NCBI GenBank assembly: GCA_035079385.1 | Contig: JAVHKY010000013.1 | Coordinates: 1,922,001-1,986,000 of the forward strand | Direction of reading: 5' to 3' | Source of the DNA: Aspidiotus rigidus | Lineage: Eukaryota; Arthropoda; Insecta; Hemiptera; Diaspididae | DNA: 64,000 bases | Part shown: positions 49,901 through 58,330 of the stretch, one piece after another | How the letters are laid out: the number at the start of each line of letters is the position of its first letter | How positions within the stretch are numbered: position 1 is the stretch's first letter | Translations under genes and position numbers: made by a program | Notes under the pieces: generated by a model | Database searches by the model: none | What the model was told of the DNA's origin: nothing | Seen by the model: the letters and a program-made list of their open reading frames with translations, nothing else

Positions 49901-52900
49901 TAATTCAATAGACAATCTCAATTAGACACGAATCGATAGGTAATTGCCAAATACATTCAACGAGGACTTATTTTTTCTATTTCAGTCACACAAACCAGTG
50001 AAAAATACTAGTGCCCTCGCCCCTTTTTTCTTGGCACGATTGTCGAGTACTGTATAAGAGCAATGTTCACCTCTGTGTTCGTATATACGATATGGAGTAT
50101 ACTCGTCATATGTAAATGTAGATTATGTCACAATATTTTAAACAATAGTATCGTCATTTACGTCCATTATTTTAATGACGTAGTCGTGTTCTTCAAAATG
50201 ATACAAGTTCGCTGAATTCTCATGCGCGCAGTTAAAATTGACCAAAATTATACCTTGTTGTTCTCTCAGTAAAAATCGTGAATTTTGTCACGGCTCAACT
50301 TTGGCTCGTCTTTCGGGGACAAGAAACCATTCAGAATGTCGTATACATCTACACGTTGTAGAATATAATTAATTAAAAACGTCGTTGGTCAGATAAAATA
50401 TTCTAACGCTCGATTCGCGGTATACGTATTATACATATACACACCGTACGTAACTCACCCATATACGTGTGTAAGTAGGTGAGCATGAGATTGAGGTGAT
50501 CTCACATCGTGTGATGGCAGCTAATGAACAGGTTATATCTATCCAGTTTTTTAGCGTTATAGTTTAGCCACTTTCTGCGCGTTTTACTAGATTTTGACAT
50601 TTTGTTGCAAAATCGTAGCGAGCGGTAAGACACGTACAAATTCCAAAAGGGAATATTGCGTTCGTTCATCTGTCGCGAATAGGAAATAATAAGTCGTTCC
50701 GAGGGTTAAGGTGCGCTAATTGACCAAATATATAAGACTCGCATCTTGCGTATACGTAATATCAATATTACGTAACAACACTGTATAGGCCTGTACAAGT
50801 TGAAAAGTCACACGCGCTGCCCAACTTTTTCTGTGACACATCCGCCCTAACCCATTTCGCAATTAGACTTCTCGAAGCCATCGCATGCGACAGAGATCGA
50901 TTTATAATCGACATATAATTAACGGTCGTCATTAAATGTCGTATCGTTATGACGAGAATTTTTTATACTTCTGTTCACCTTGTTCAGCGGGGAGGGAGGC
51001 CACACACTGCGCGTTCACTTTTCGCTCGAGGATCGAAGATGTTAGCCCCGTTTCTCCGGTTTTGATGTAGACACCGCAGATGCTCGCTTGATTATAATAT
51101 GCTGCAAATTTGTTTTCGCGCAGTGTGTGGTCGATGTGCGGTACAGGAAACTAGTTCAATCTTCGGTCCAACGACGACATAAGCCTTGATTCTATTAAAC
51201 ACCTACAAACGAATTCTCAGTCTATGGCACGTGTCACCATACAAGAAAGGAAGATGTTATAAATTTATCTTGAACTAATGTCGAGGTTTTTTCTTTTTCA
51301 TTTTCAGAGCGGCCACAGCAGCTCTAGTAGAGAAACAGAGCAGCGAAATGTTAGAATTAATCAACGAAAAACGAAGCGAGTACATGATGGCTGAATCTTT
51401 GTACCTGGAGGAGGACGACCCGAGTGATATCATATCGCCTTACCCCAGTCAAGCTCCTCTACCGGCACCACCGGCTATTTATAAATTTCAACTGTACAGC
51501 GATCCGATTGAATTTGCTCATATTGATCAAATCGCAATTTCGGTAAGATTTTCTCAATCGTTTGCATTACAGTCGGGAGGACAAGGAGAATGAAGTCCCA
51601 ACTTTTACGAAGATTACATCCTGGATAGAGCCAGAACTCTACACACTCTTTCAAAAACTACGATCATGCTGTAGACCGTACCCGTTCAATTCTCTTGACC
51701 TAAAGGCCTCAGAACAATAAATATCCTCAAATTTCCAAGTCAGATATTTTTGATTTCATTCTACAAAATTTCCCATCTGGATTATGGTTAGTATAGAGAG
51801 AAGGAGACTTGATCGTTCCTAATCAATTGTTCAAACATGAATTCTTTCTATAAGACTAAAACTGGAAAATCAGGTGTTTTGCATCGCCTACTTTTTTAGA
51901 TTTTTTTTGTGACGATGGTCCATAGAAGAACTTGGACATTTTTGTGAGAGGAGAACATTCTAACATTCACATCCCCCAAAAACCAATTCTATAATCTGGA
52001 CCATCGATCTGTGATTATAAGAAAGCTATTTCACCTCCAAATGCTGCGACAATAGTTATCTGTTTAATCTTATGTAAAAATGAAAGACTTGTTATCCTTC
52101 TCTTTGCCTTAATTTCACTTTGTCTCTTTCCTTGTAGGTTGCTCAAGAAGATCAGAAAACCTTTACGGATTTAGTTCGACAGTTAGTAGGAAAATGTGAG
52201 TCAGACATCGAAAAAGCGAGGTAAGGTATCAAAATACGTCTTATAATAATGAGCATTAACATTTGAAATAAACTCATAACAGTTCCCCAGAAATTTTTTC
52301 ATAAACTCAACTCTGGAGGTTACCGACTATGGATTACTGAACAGTTATTCTGTTAAAAGCTGGTTTTCAAATGGTTCTAGGAATATTTTCAACACTGAAT
52401 ATTATTCAAATCTGTTTTTCTTTTTCGCTATACTGTAACACATCAGTTATTTTAAAATGTAATAGCGTGAAATAAGAGAAATTGTCATCTTACACATACC
52501 CAAGAATGAGCCTATTTTTTTAGTCTTAATTTCTGCTATGGAAAAATGCTGTACAAATGGCTTCAGCGGGCTTTCGGGAGTGATAAAATAGTCATCAAAT
52601 GAAAAATCGTTCTGAAAGTTTATTAGTGTGTTCTCAATGCACAGAAGTTGACGTAGGTATCTAGAGAAGATTTTTGATCTCAAAATTAGTTCAATAATTA
52701 CAAACGTCATTTCCTCCTTCATGTTCCCAGTTCGTCAAAGATGTGCACATCGTTACATCATCAAAAATATTGGTAGTACAAGATAAAAATCAGAGAACAG
52801 AACGTTTCTCGTAGCTAGGCCGCATCTCTCGATTTGTTAGACTGCACAAAAACAATGTTGATGATGGTGATTTATTTTTTTTTGTTCGTTTGCAGAACGA

Positions 52901-54431
52901 TATTTCGATGGATAACAGTGAAAAATTTAAATACAATGATATTTGACGAGAACACCAGAGGAGATACCCCGATGGGATTACTACGTGGAATTAAACACGG
53001 AACTGAAAGTTACCATGTTCTTTTTAGAAGACTCTGCAGGTACGTTCGTCCGCGGATGTGACAGGCCTTTTAAAATATACTACGAAGACGATGGTTGTAA
53101 ATTATTTCATTCGGATAGGTACCCTACTAACGTACCAAAGTGGAAACACGTTTTGTAAACAATATCATTAGTAATGCATAGTATATTATTAGCTTGTTTA
53201 CAAACCTCCTTTTGATTACACTCTCTTTTTTTTCGAAATATTTGTACAATACCATCGACGCGTATGAAATGCATCGATGCCCCAACTGAAAGGTGTCTTC
53301 GAGTTGGTTTTTTTTCGACGTATAAGAATGCATACCTCGTAGTGCTTCAGTAGGCTCAGCCATTGTTCGTGCGAACCAAAAGAAAGCGTAGATTCTAGGT
53401 CAATCTAGCTTCAAAACCGCAACTCACTCTTTCGTATTAGGCCTACCACATATGATTGGGAAGAAATATTGGAAATTTTCCTTAATTTTATAGGTATCTA
53501 TCTTCCGCAAAGGTAATTCTAATTTGTTTTTATATTTGCAGTTACGCGGGGTTACATTGCGTTGTAATAAAAGGTTATTCAAAGTCAGCGGGTTACCAGC
53601 CCGGAGTCAAGTTCGAGGATAACCGATTTAGGAATTCGTGGAACGCAGTTTACGTAGCCGGCGCTTGGAGGTTCGTACAGTGTAACTGGGGCGCTCGGCA
53701 TTTAGTTAATGCCAAAGAAGTACCGAAACCCGGTAATAAAGGGAAATCCGATAGTTTAAGGTGAGTAGCCTTTTCACAGATGTTTCTGACAAGAAAACAT
53801 TTGAATATGCGAGAAATTTTCTGAAAAATAAACACTAGGAAAACGGGATGAATTATTTTAAGGAAGTCGGTAGTTGAAGATTTTACATCGAATTTAACGC
53901 CTTCCACATGTCTTAGAAGAGTGGCGGCAACTTATGTGATGGCTAAGGAAGAGGACTGAAAGGAGATGCCGCGTATAGTACCTTAGAAAATTCAAAGTCT
54001 ACAGGGGACTACAACGAATGATTTTAGAGGGGGTGGCCTTAGGAACCTAGGTTGTAGCCCGACGAAAAATGGTCCGCAAATTTTCATTTTTTCATAGAGG
54101 TGATATCCGATTTACGTAAAATACTTGAAAACAGAATCAAGAGAAAATCTGCATAGATTTTTCTCAAACGATCCGTGAACTTGGGATGTCGATTTCATCT
54201 TTCACACCTGTCTTTTTTGTAGATATGAATACGATGATCATTATTTCCTGACGGATCCGCGCGAATTCATCTACGAGTTCTTTCCGCTACAGCAGGAATG
54301 GCAGCTTCTAAAAAATCCGATTACGCGGGAAGACTTCGAAGAATTACCATTTGTTCGGTCTCTGTTTTTTAGATACGGTCTGTACTTTCCCGATTCGAAT
54401 ACGAAAGCGGTTATGCGAACTGATTCGACAG
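37910..54431 (+). CDS. Hil: hillarin, internal part of the gene (7 exons, 401 residues, both ends missing)
   Basis: Hillarin is a cytoskeleton- and septin-associated protein of the KY / transglutaminase-like family; the full-length insect protein has an N-terminal LIM domain, a charged coiled coil, a transglutaminase-like core and a long C-terminal part. Seven exons with GT-AG borders join without phase conflict: 37910-38026, 38111-38307, 51308-51542, 52138-52220, 52896-53039, 53542-53760, 54223-54431. Residues 1 to about 130 are the coiled coil, 184-310 the core, 311-401 the start of the C-terminal part. Diagnostic stretches are RTIFRWITVKNLN, RGDTPMGLLRGIKHGTESYH, FRNSWNAVYVAGAWRFVQC and YEYDDHYFLTDPREFIYEF, which I recognise from insect hillarin. 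The LIM exons were not found upstream in the window, and the last exon ends in phase 1 with no confirmed successor. Intron 2 is 13.0 kb and full of transposons. Identity is near certain; completeness is not. Confidence 0.93.
38111..38307 (+). CDS. Hil: hillarin exon b (coiled coil, second part)
   Basis: It follows exon a after an 84 bp intron. The acceptor is attttag and the donor AG|gtaagc; it enters in phase 0 and leaves in phase 2. The 65 full codons start DEWEKELERLTNRFQKELQ and include KNMTLRRDKKKESITKQLLE, a conserved hillarin block. It is rich in Arg, Lys and Glu with heptad-like spacing. A 13.0 kb intron follows, the largest that lies wholly inside the window. Confidence 0.9.
39693..40312 (+). 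pseudogene. decayed retroelement frame, perhaps Penelope-like reverse transcriptase
   Basis: The frame from 39,693 stays open to 39,977, has one stop, then runs on as KFKPYLINGLENGELEKKIE to about 40,096. After it, LLGQEFGFLG (40.1 kb) and, in a shifted frame, DIIGLFPNIPKAIAVQRIGD then LLVESNIPILSVSPQIFVN with a stop at about 40,300. The pairs LLGQEFGF and LFPNIP-x3-A resemble the LGxKFxLP and SLFTNIPxxLA motifs of Penelope-like reverse transcriptases. The resemblance is partial and from memory; another type of protein remains possible. Confidence 0.4.
40303..41470. repeat. cluster of hairpin-ended family copies
   Basis: Several partial copies head to tail: ACCTGTTTAATGGGAGG (40.31 kb), GACGAGGxACG-like blocks before GGGAACCTGTT (40.46 and 40.92 kb), the inverted terminus ACAGGTTCCCCGTTAA (41,176-41,191), GAGCTATATATGATAGGAGG (41.32 kb) and TGACGTCATCAAATTGTG at 41,284 and 41,412. 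No protein frame is shared among copies. Confidence 0.65.
41635..42115 (-). mobile_element. non-LTR retrotransposon (LINE) fragment with internal deletion
   Basis: On the minus strand from 42,115: MYGKILNKRIEEEYKDMKAE, EQAGFRAGRSTIDHL, then (after a frame change) THLLYVDLQKAYDSVPLNRL. These are the RT blocks of a LINE ORF2. The next readable part is already far downstream: SMELEDEEEIQSCREYKYLG, then IPMTNNGLLDRDIRDR. The catalytic YADD region is deleted. Its 5' side is fused at about 42,118 to a hairpin-family copy. Confidence 0.82.
42116..42665. repeat. hairpin-ended family copies
   Basis: The termini ACAGGTTTCCTGT (42,209-42,221, a perfect palindrome with a TTT centre) and ACAGGTTCCCTGC (42,458-42,470) alternate with GACTTGGAAAAATTTC and GGCTATATCATACGAGGGGC blocks. 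Confidence 0.6.
42667..42772 (-). repeat. CTCGCAGCCCAC repeat joined to an ACAGG-type terminus
   Basis: In the minus direction it reads CTCGCAGCCCACCTAGTAAG, CTGCTCGAAGTTGCCTTCAT, TAACTTTGATG, then AACCTGTTTTATGGGG and CACTAGTGTAC. The same chain is at 36.08-36.17 and 59.43-59.52 kb on the plus strand, so the unit moves or duplicates as one piece. Confidence 0.6.
42800..43610 (+). mobile_element. Penelope-like element remnant
   Basis: KRWMMLPFLGEF and DRVLRPFTFRLAFYDP (43.25-43.35 kb) match KRWIKLPFLGKF and GRILRPFGFRPVFYNV of the 30 kb element. The GIY-YIG part is recognisable but frameshifted: GECRNC, a stop, GVYTGETSRL at about 43,394-43,440. Upstream pieces (FPQGIEIDLDIDT; RKPRFYYRPSL) fit the spacing of the end of the reverse transcriptase. 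It has several stops and is not functional. Confidence 0.65.
43913..43944. repeat. poly(A), 32 bases
   Basis: Uninterrupted A run. No retrotransposon body was recognised directly upstream on either strand, so it is not called an element tail. Confidence 0.95.
44735..44892. repeat. hairpin element with CAGTGGCG...GGCGTAGCCA ends
   Basis: CAGTGGCGTGGCGTAGCCA on the left (44,735-44,753) pairs with TGGCTACGCCATCGCCACTA on the right (44,872-44,891). CAGTGGCGTAGCCA-type ends are seen in several DNA transposon families, so this is probably a short non-autonomous copy of about 158 bp. Confidence 0.6.
45155..45680. repeat. direct repeat pair with GCTCGAGTCTCC
   Basis: ATAGTAATACTGCTCGAGTC (about 45,167) recurs as ATAGTAATACAGCTCGAGTC (about 45,606), each followed by CTCC-TACTAG/ACACTAG and a GATCACG/GTCACGG - TATACTTGCAG/CATATTTGCAG run. 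A third related part is at 47.16-47.25 kb (GTTGATGACGTCACCAGCT). It carries an exact TGACGTCA at 45,309. Confidence 0.55.
45680..46420. other. unassigned sequence with GTTTTAAAC words
   Basis: GTTTTAAACATGTTTTAAAC and similar words recur at 46.0-46.28 kb. No gene recognised. Confidence 0.4.
46424..46661. mobile_element. MITE of about 238 bp with a 7-8 bp target duplication
   Basis: The ends are inverted: CTTTGACTATATACCTCTTA and, on the right, TAAGGGGTATATAGTCAAAG, continuing into TGGACTGAGCT / AGCTCAGTCCA. TTTAGAT occurs directly on the left and one base outside on the right, consistent with a 7 bp (or imperfect 8 bp, hAT-like) target duplication. The interior has its own inverted GGACTCC / GAGTCCT pair. 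Confidence 0.75.
46662..47310. other. unassigned sequence, partly dispersed repeat
   Basis: Mostly unrecognised. 47.16-47.25 kb belongs to the family seen at 45.2 kb and contains TGACGTCA at 47,185. Confidence 0.4.
47316..47383. repeat. (GGA)n microsatellite
   Basis: About 22 perfect GGA/GAG triplets inside the hillarin intron. Confidence 0.97.
47415..47740. repeat. hairpin-ended family copy
   Basis: It starts AACAGGGAACCTATT (47,418-47,432), then GGGGGGGGCG, the CGTCCGCCGTCCGGCC block, TATCATATATGGCTTGG and three exact TGACGTCA octamers (47,582, 47,649, 47,665). The right end is not clear. Confidence 0.65.
47750..48240. other. very AT-rich stretch
   Basis: TAATTTTATT-like words only; no gene. 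Confidence 0.5.
48245..48640. repeat. palindromic element with inverted arms of about 150 bp
   Basis: The left arm (48,245-48,395) has ACCCAACTATCTACGAC and TTATGGACCAAAATGT; the right arm (about 48,475-48,640) has their complements ACATTTTGGTCCATAA and GTCGTAGAAAGTTGGGT. The centre is near 48,430. The arms differ at many sites. No coding frame. Confidence 0.7.
48695..49050. repeat. hairpin-ended family copies, one with a perfect terminus
   Basis: It contains GAGCTATATATGATACGACC, an imperfect terminus ACAGGTTCTCTGT (48.81 kb), the ACGACGGCTTCCTTAACGAA - GGGAACCTGTTTTATAAGTC block, and a perfect inverted terminus ACAGGTTCCCTGT (49,030-49,042) preceded by the GTGCGCCAT-like GC block in complement. 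Confidence 0.65.
51308..51542 (+). CDS. Hil: hillarin exon c (linker into the core)
   Basis: The acceptor is tttttcattttcag. The first base completes an Arg codon, then 78 codons run to donor TCG|gtaaga in phase 0. It contains SSEMLELINEKRSEYMMAES, then an acidic linker, a proline-rich run (QAPLPAPPA) and FQLYSDPIEF. These link the coiled coil to the transglutaminase-like core. Confidence 0.92.
52138..52220 (+). CDS. Hil: hillarin exon d (start of the core)
   Basis: A short 83 bp exon with acceptor ccttgtag and donor AG|gtaagg, phase 0 in and phase 2 out. The 27 full codons read VAQEDQKTFTDLVRQLVG then KCESDIEKA, the helix that opens the transglutaminase-like core of hillarin. It is too short to stand out as an open reading frame but was found by continuity with exons c and e. 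Confidence 0.9.
52896..53039 (+). CDS. Hil: hillarin exon e (core, position of the lost catalytic Cys)
   Basis: The acceptor is gtttgcag and the donor AG|gtacgt, phase 2 in and out, with 47 full codons. It carries TIFRWITVKNLN and GIKHGTESYHVLF. In active transglutaminase-like proteins the equivalent motif is G-x-C-x-x-Y-x-x-L-F; here the Cys column is Thr247 of the joined fragment. Apart from this the exon is intact, with no stop or frameshift. Confidence 0.93.
53542..53760 (+). CDS. Hil: hillarin exon f (core, positions of the lost His and Asp)
   Basis: The acceptor is tatttgcag and the donor AG|gtgagt, phase 2 in and out, with 72 full codons. It encodes YAGLHCVVIKGYSKSAGYQP, then FRNSWNAVYVAGAWRFVQC and NWGARHLVNAKE. 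The classical H-A-W-N and V-D-x-T-W-G motifs appear here as N-S-W-N and V-Q-C-N-W-G, so catalytic His and Asp are replaced by Asn290 and Gln305 of the joined fragment. This is among the most conserved parts of the hillarin family. Confidence 0.95.
54223..54431 (+). CDS. Hil: hillarin exon g (after the core)
   Basis: The acceptor is tcttttttgtag and the donor ACAG|gtactg, phase 2 in and phase 1 out. The 69 full codons include YEYDDHYFLTDPREFIYEF, WQLLKNPIT and FVRSLFFRYGLYFPDS, closely matching insect hillarin. The exon ends TDSTG, where the fly protein continues into the segment leading to LIFHYNLKF. The next in-phase exon was not found. Confidence 0.93.
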
Positions 54432-54949
54432 GTACTGTATTGTGAAACAAAATAGCCTTTCAAGATAAATTGAATTGATACATTTTTGAAAAATCTAGTA
54501 TTTTTGGTTTCGAGTTGATGAGTTCGGATGTTGTTAGACTGATAGCGGAGGCAATTATGAACGTCAAAAATAAGACAAACCCTGTTGCACGTTTTTATCA
54601 AAACATGAAATTTGGTATACTTCTTTATCTCACTATCAATAATCAAATTCAGTCGAGAGGCACGCCTGTGGACCCCCAGAACTTCTTCAGAGGGTCGATT
54701 TTCCAAGACAATTTCAGTATTTTCAAAATATTGGATAAAATAACAGATACCGGTACGGTAAAAATACCCCAGTTCAAAATTATTCTACGTAAAATTTCCC
54801 ATGAAAAACCATGACATGTTTTCGATGTTGACCAATTAGAAGCCTCCAACGCGGGTTTTCCAAATTTGACTTTTTTGATTTTCCCCTTCAAGTAACTAGA
54901 CTTACAATGCTTCATAGACCCTTCAATAAACCCGATATGCAACGCTTCA

Positions 54950-55235
54950 AACACCATAATCCCCTCCTATCATATATAGCTCGAGGGTCTAAATTTTTAA
55001 AGTTTTTGGCCACACGGCAAATTTTTCCAAGTACGCCCCCTTCATCATGTATAGTTCAGAGGTCGAAATTTCAACAGGGAACGTGTTCTATGGGGTGTTT
55101 TTTGAGAAATTTCCCTTACGCCGTCCGGCAAAAAACTCGGAATAAAGTTCGACACTTAGCTATATACATATGATAGAAGGGGGACTTCGAAAAATTTCCG
55201 CTCTCGAGCTATATATGACAGGAGAGGGACTTGGA
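54950..55235. repeat. hairpin-ended family copies
   Basis: CTATCATATATAGCTCG, an ACAGGGAACGTGT terminus (55,074-55,086, one arm mismatch), GGGGTGTTTTTTGAGAAATT, CGCCGTCCGGCAAAAAAC and GAGCTATATATGACAGGAGA follow in the family order. Confidence 0.65.
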
Positions 55236-55239
55236 AATA

Positions 55240-56095
55240 TATGAATAGACTTATTGGAAGCCAAGCTTTTCAGCTTTGGATTTTGACTTCTGGCTTCTGG
55301 AAAAATTCAGCTTGAAACAATCAAGAGAATTGGGGCTTTGTCATGGTGGTGGAATACACCTATCCTGTAGTTTGGATCCATCTTGGCTTTTCATATGGAA
55401 AAACCCACGTTGAAACAATAAGGAGAATTGGGGCTTTGTCATACAATTGGACGGAGCATATTTTCCAGTTTGTGTTCATTTCAGCTCATAGCTAAATTCA
55501 GCTTGAAACGGTCAAGTTCAGGCTTTGTTATATTTGTAGAAGATACCATTCTCCAATTTCTTTCCATATCTATATCCAGGAAATTCAGTCTGATACAATC
55601 AGGAAAAATGAGTTATTGTTGTACTTCTGAAAAGTACCTATTCTCTAGTTTGTGTTCATTTTAGTTTGAAGCTTGCAGGAATTCTTCTTAAGAAGAATTG
55701 GGTCTCCGCCATGGAAGTGGGAGATACCTGGCTTTGGACCTCCGGGAAAATTCAGTTTGAATCAATCAGGAGAATTGGAGCTTTGCTATATTTGTAGAAG
55801 ATAGCTTTCTCCAATTCCTTTGCACATCATTATCTAGAAAATTCAGTCTGATACGATCAGGAGAAATGGGTTATTGTTGTACCTCCAGAAGGTACCTGTT
55901 CTCTTATTTGTGTCCATTTTAGTTTAGAGCTTGAAAGAATTCCACCTAAGACAAGAGAATTGGGGCTCCGCCATGGTAGTGGAAGATACCATCCTCTAGT
56001 TTGTGTCTATCTTGGCTTTAGACAACTCAGTTCGAAACAATCACGAGAATTGGAGCTGTGCTAAATTCGTAGAAGATACCATTCTCCAATTTCTT
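55240..56095. repeat. tandem array of units of about 90 bp
   Basis: Variants of GAGAATTGGGGCTTTGTCAT recur near 55,324, 55,424, 55,695, 55,771, 55,956 and 56,045, with weaker ones near 55,518, 55,603 and 55,860, spaced 76-100 bases apart. Related words (GTAGAAGATACCATTCTCCA, AAATTCAGTCTGATAC, TAGTTTGTGTTCATTTTAG) alternate, giving a higher-order pattern of two or more unit types. It follows the last hillarin exon found by about 800 bases. Confidence 0.75.
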
Positions 56096-56984
56096 TGGGG
56101 CTCACTCGCTCCGCTTGTTCGCCCCCAATCTTGATCGAGTCTAAGTCTAGTATACTGTACCTTAAGCTACTTGTACTAATCTCCCGGTTCCATTCTGGAG
56201 ATGAAACTGAGTAATGTCTATTTGAAAAGCATAATTGAGGACCTTTCTGTCAAAAGGGTCTCTGTCGGGCGGACGCCCGTTTCTGGAAATTTGTAATTTT
56301 TAATTCTTAGGATTCAAACTATTATAACCAAACTTCAAAACATCATAATTTATTTGAACCCCTATATCTGCTAAAATACAAAAATGATTCATTTAGGCAG
56401 ACGTGCATTATGAAGTTTGAACTCGTGTAGGTATCCAAAATAGCGTGCACGTTCGGTACTAAGATGTGAGAATGACGGAGATGGGTTAGGTATCAAGTAT
56501 AAATTATTCTCAATAAATACACGTAGGCGAAGAATTGAATACAGGGTGGCAATTCCACTAATAAACTTCGACGAAGTACTCGCGAACTTTGTTCGATTTC
56601 GTCCATGCTTCGATCGATCGCTAGATACTACGATCGTATCATTTTACTCCTAGTTCAGGAAGTGCGTGCGTACTTCTTCGAAGTTTTGTTAGTGGAATCG
56701 TCGCTCAGAATTATACATATTTTTTAATAATATTCTCAAAAAAGAGTAAACTAGGCAATGAACGAGCTGCGATCTTTTTCTTAAAGAGAATCCATGATAT
56801 TTTACCAATGTTGCTCTTTACTTTGAGGACTGATAACAAAAATATGATGGCTACCTGAACCAAAAATTTCTAAATTTCCTCATTTCGAATAAAAGGGCTT
56901 CCGAGGTACTTTACTTTCTAACCTTTTAAAATAAATATTACTCATTTGATAATGAATGTAATTAGCGAATTATATTCAATTTTA
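56096..56984. other. repeat tag followed by unassigned sequence
   Basis: GGGGCTCACTCGCTCCGCTT (56.1 kb) belongs to the AGCGGAGTGAGTGAGCC family. The rest is not recognised, apart from a cluster of CGATCG words near 56.6 kb. Confidence 0.4.
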
Positions 56985-58205
56985 TACATACAGGCTGCTG
57001 ACACACTCACACAAACACACAAGAAAATATAGATTTCAACAGCCTACAAAGATAGAGTCTACTACTGAATGATATTATAAGTAAGTATGGGTTGCCTGAG
57101 TGAATCGAAAAAGGTAAAAATTGAATCTAAACATGATACCTGCAGAGAATTCTTAGTTATACCCTTTTAACTCCATATTTTTTTGTGTGCTTCTGTGAGT
57201 GTGTGAGCATGCTGTATGTATCAAATTAACTGTTGAAAAGTAGATTTAAAAAATGGGACATAATACCTTTTCAAGTCTGGAGATAAAACGGTATCCATTT
57301 TCACCTTTTAAAAAGCATATTTTACACACACAGGCTGCTGACACACTCACACAAACACACAACAAAATATAACTTTCAACAGCCTGCAACAATAGAGTCT
57401 ACTACTGAATAATATTATAAGTAAGTATGGGTTGCGTGAGTGAATAAAAAAAGGTAAAAATTGAATCTAAACATGATACCTGCGGAGAATTGTTACTTCT
57501 TACCCTTTTAATCCCTTATTTTATTGTGTGTTTGTGTGAGTGTGTCAGCAACCTGTATGTGTAAAATATGCTATTTAACGTTTTTCTCCACTTCGATAGT
57601 TAAATCGACTCATTACTACGTTTTTACCTTTAGAGTTTAAAAGGTATTATGTCCATTTTCACCTTTTAAAAAGCATATTTTACACATACAGGCTGCTGAC
57701 ACACTCACACAGACACACAACAAAATATGGGATTAAAAGGGTACAGTCTATTGTCATGATACCTGCATAGAATTTTCAGGTCATAGGTACCCTTTTATCT
57801 CATATTTTGTTGTGTGCCTGTGTGAGTGTGTCAGCAGCCTGTATGTGTAAAATATGCTTTTTAAAAGGTGAAAATGGACATAATACCTTTTAAACTCTAA
57901 AGGTAAAAACGGTAGATTTAACTATCGAAGTGGAGAAAAACGTTAAATAGCATATTTTACACATACAGGTTGCTGACACACTCACACAAACACACAATAA
58001 AATAAGGGATTAAAAGGGTAAGAAGTAACAATTCTCCGCAGGTATCATGTTTAGATTCAATTTTTACCTTTTTTGATTCACTCAGGCAACCATGCTTACT
58101 TATAATATCATTCAGTAGTAGACTCTATTGTTGTAGGCTGTTGAAATCTATATTTTGTTTTGTGTTTGTGTGAGTGTGTCAGCAGCTTGTATGTATAAAA
58201 TTATG
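56985..58205. repeat. four inverted-repeat units, the last three forming an 870 bp palindrome
   Basis: Each unit is bounded by CAGGCTGCTGACACACTCAC and the complement GTGAGTGTGTCAGCAGCCTG (or near variants), with CAAACACACAA next inside. Units: 56,985-57,222; 57,322-57,570; 57,681-57,851 (short); 57,955-58,195. The spacers 57,571-57,680 and 57,852-57,954 are inverted copies of each other, so 57,329 to about 58,200 folds back on itself around 57,770. No coding frame. Confidence 0.8.
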
Positions 58206-58330
58206 CTTTTCAAAAGGAGAAAACGACGGCTTCTTTAACAAAGTTAAATGAGGAACGCAGGGAACCTGTTTTATGAGTCATGTGGGATTTGGTATTGAGT
58301 GCGAACTCAAAATTTTGAATCAGGTCCAGG
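58206..58330. repeat. hairpin-ended family fragment
   Basis: ACGACGGCTTCTTTAACAAA, GAGGAACGCAGGGAACCTG and TTTTATGAGTCATGTGGGAT in the same order as at 48.83 and 40.46 kb. Confidence 0.6.

Larger units (their letters stand above)
38308..51307 (+). other. 13.0 kb hillarin intron, packed with transposons
   Basis: This is the intron between hillarin exons b and c (gtaagc ... ttttcag). It holds Penelope-like remnants (39.7-40.3 and 42.8-43.6 kb), a LINE fragment on the minus strand (41.6-42.1 kb), many copies of the hairpin-ended repeat family (40.3-42.8, 47.4-47.75, 48.7-49.05 kb), several inverted-repeat elements, a poly(A) run and a GGA microsatellite. The stretches 38,308-39,690 and 49,060-51,300 show nothing I recognise, apart from some ATCGAC-rich repeat at 49.35-49.52 kb. 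Confidence 0.85.

Noticed and set aside
56985..58205. CRISPR-like array
   Set aside because: The repeats are inverted, long and separated by repeated spacers, and the window is eukaryotic.
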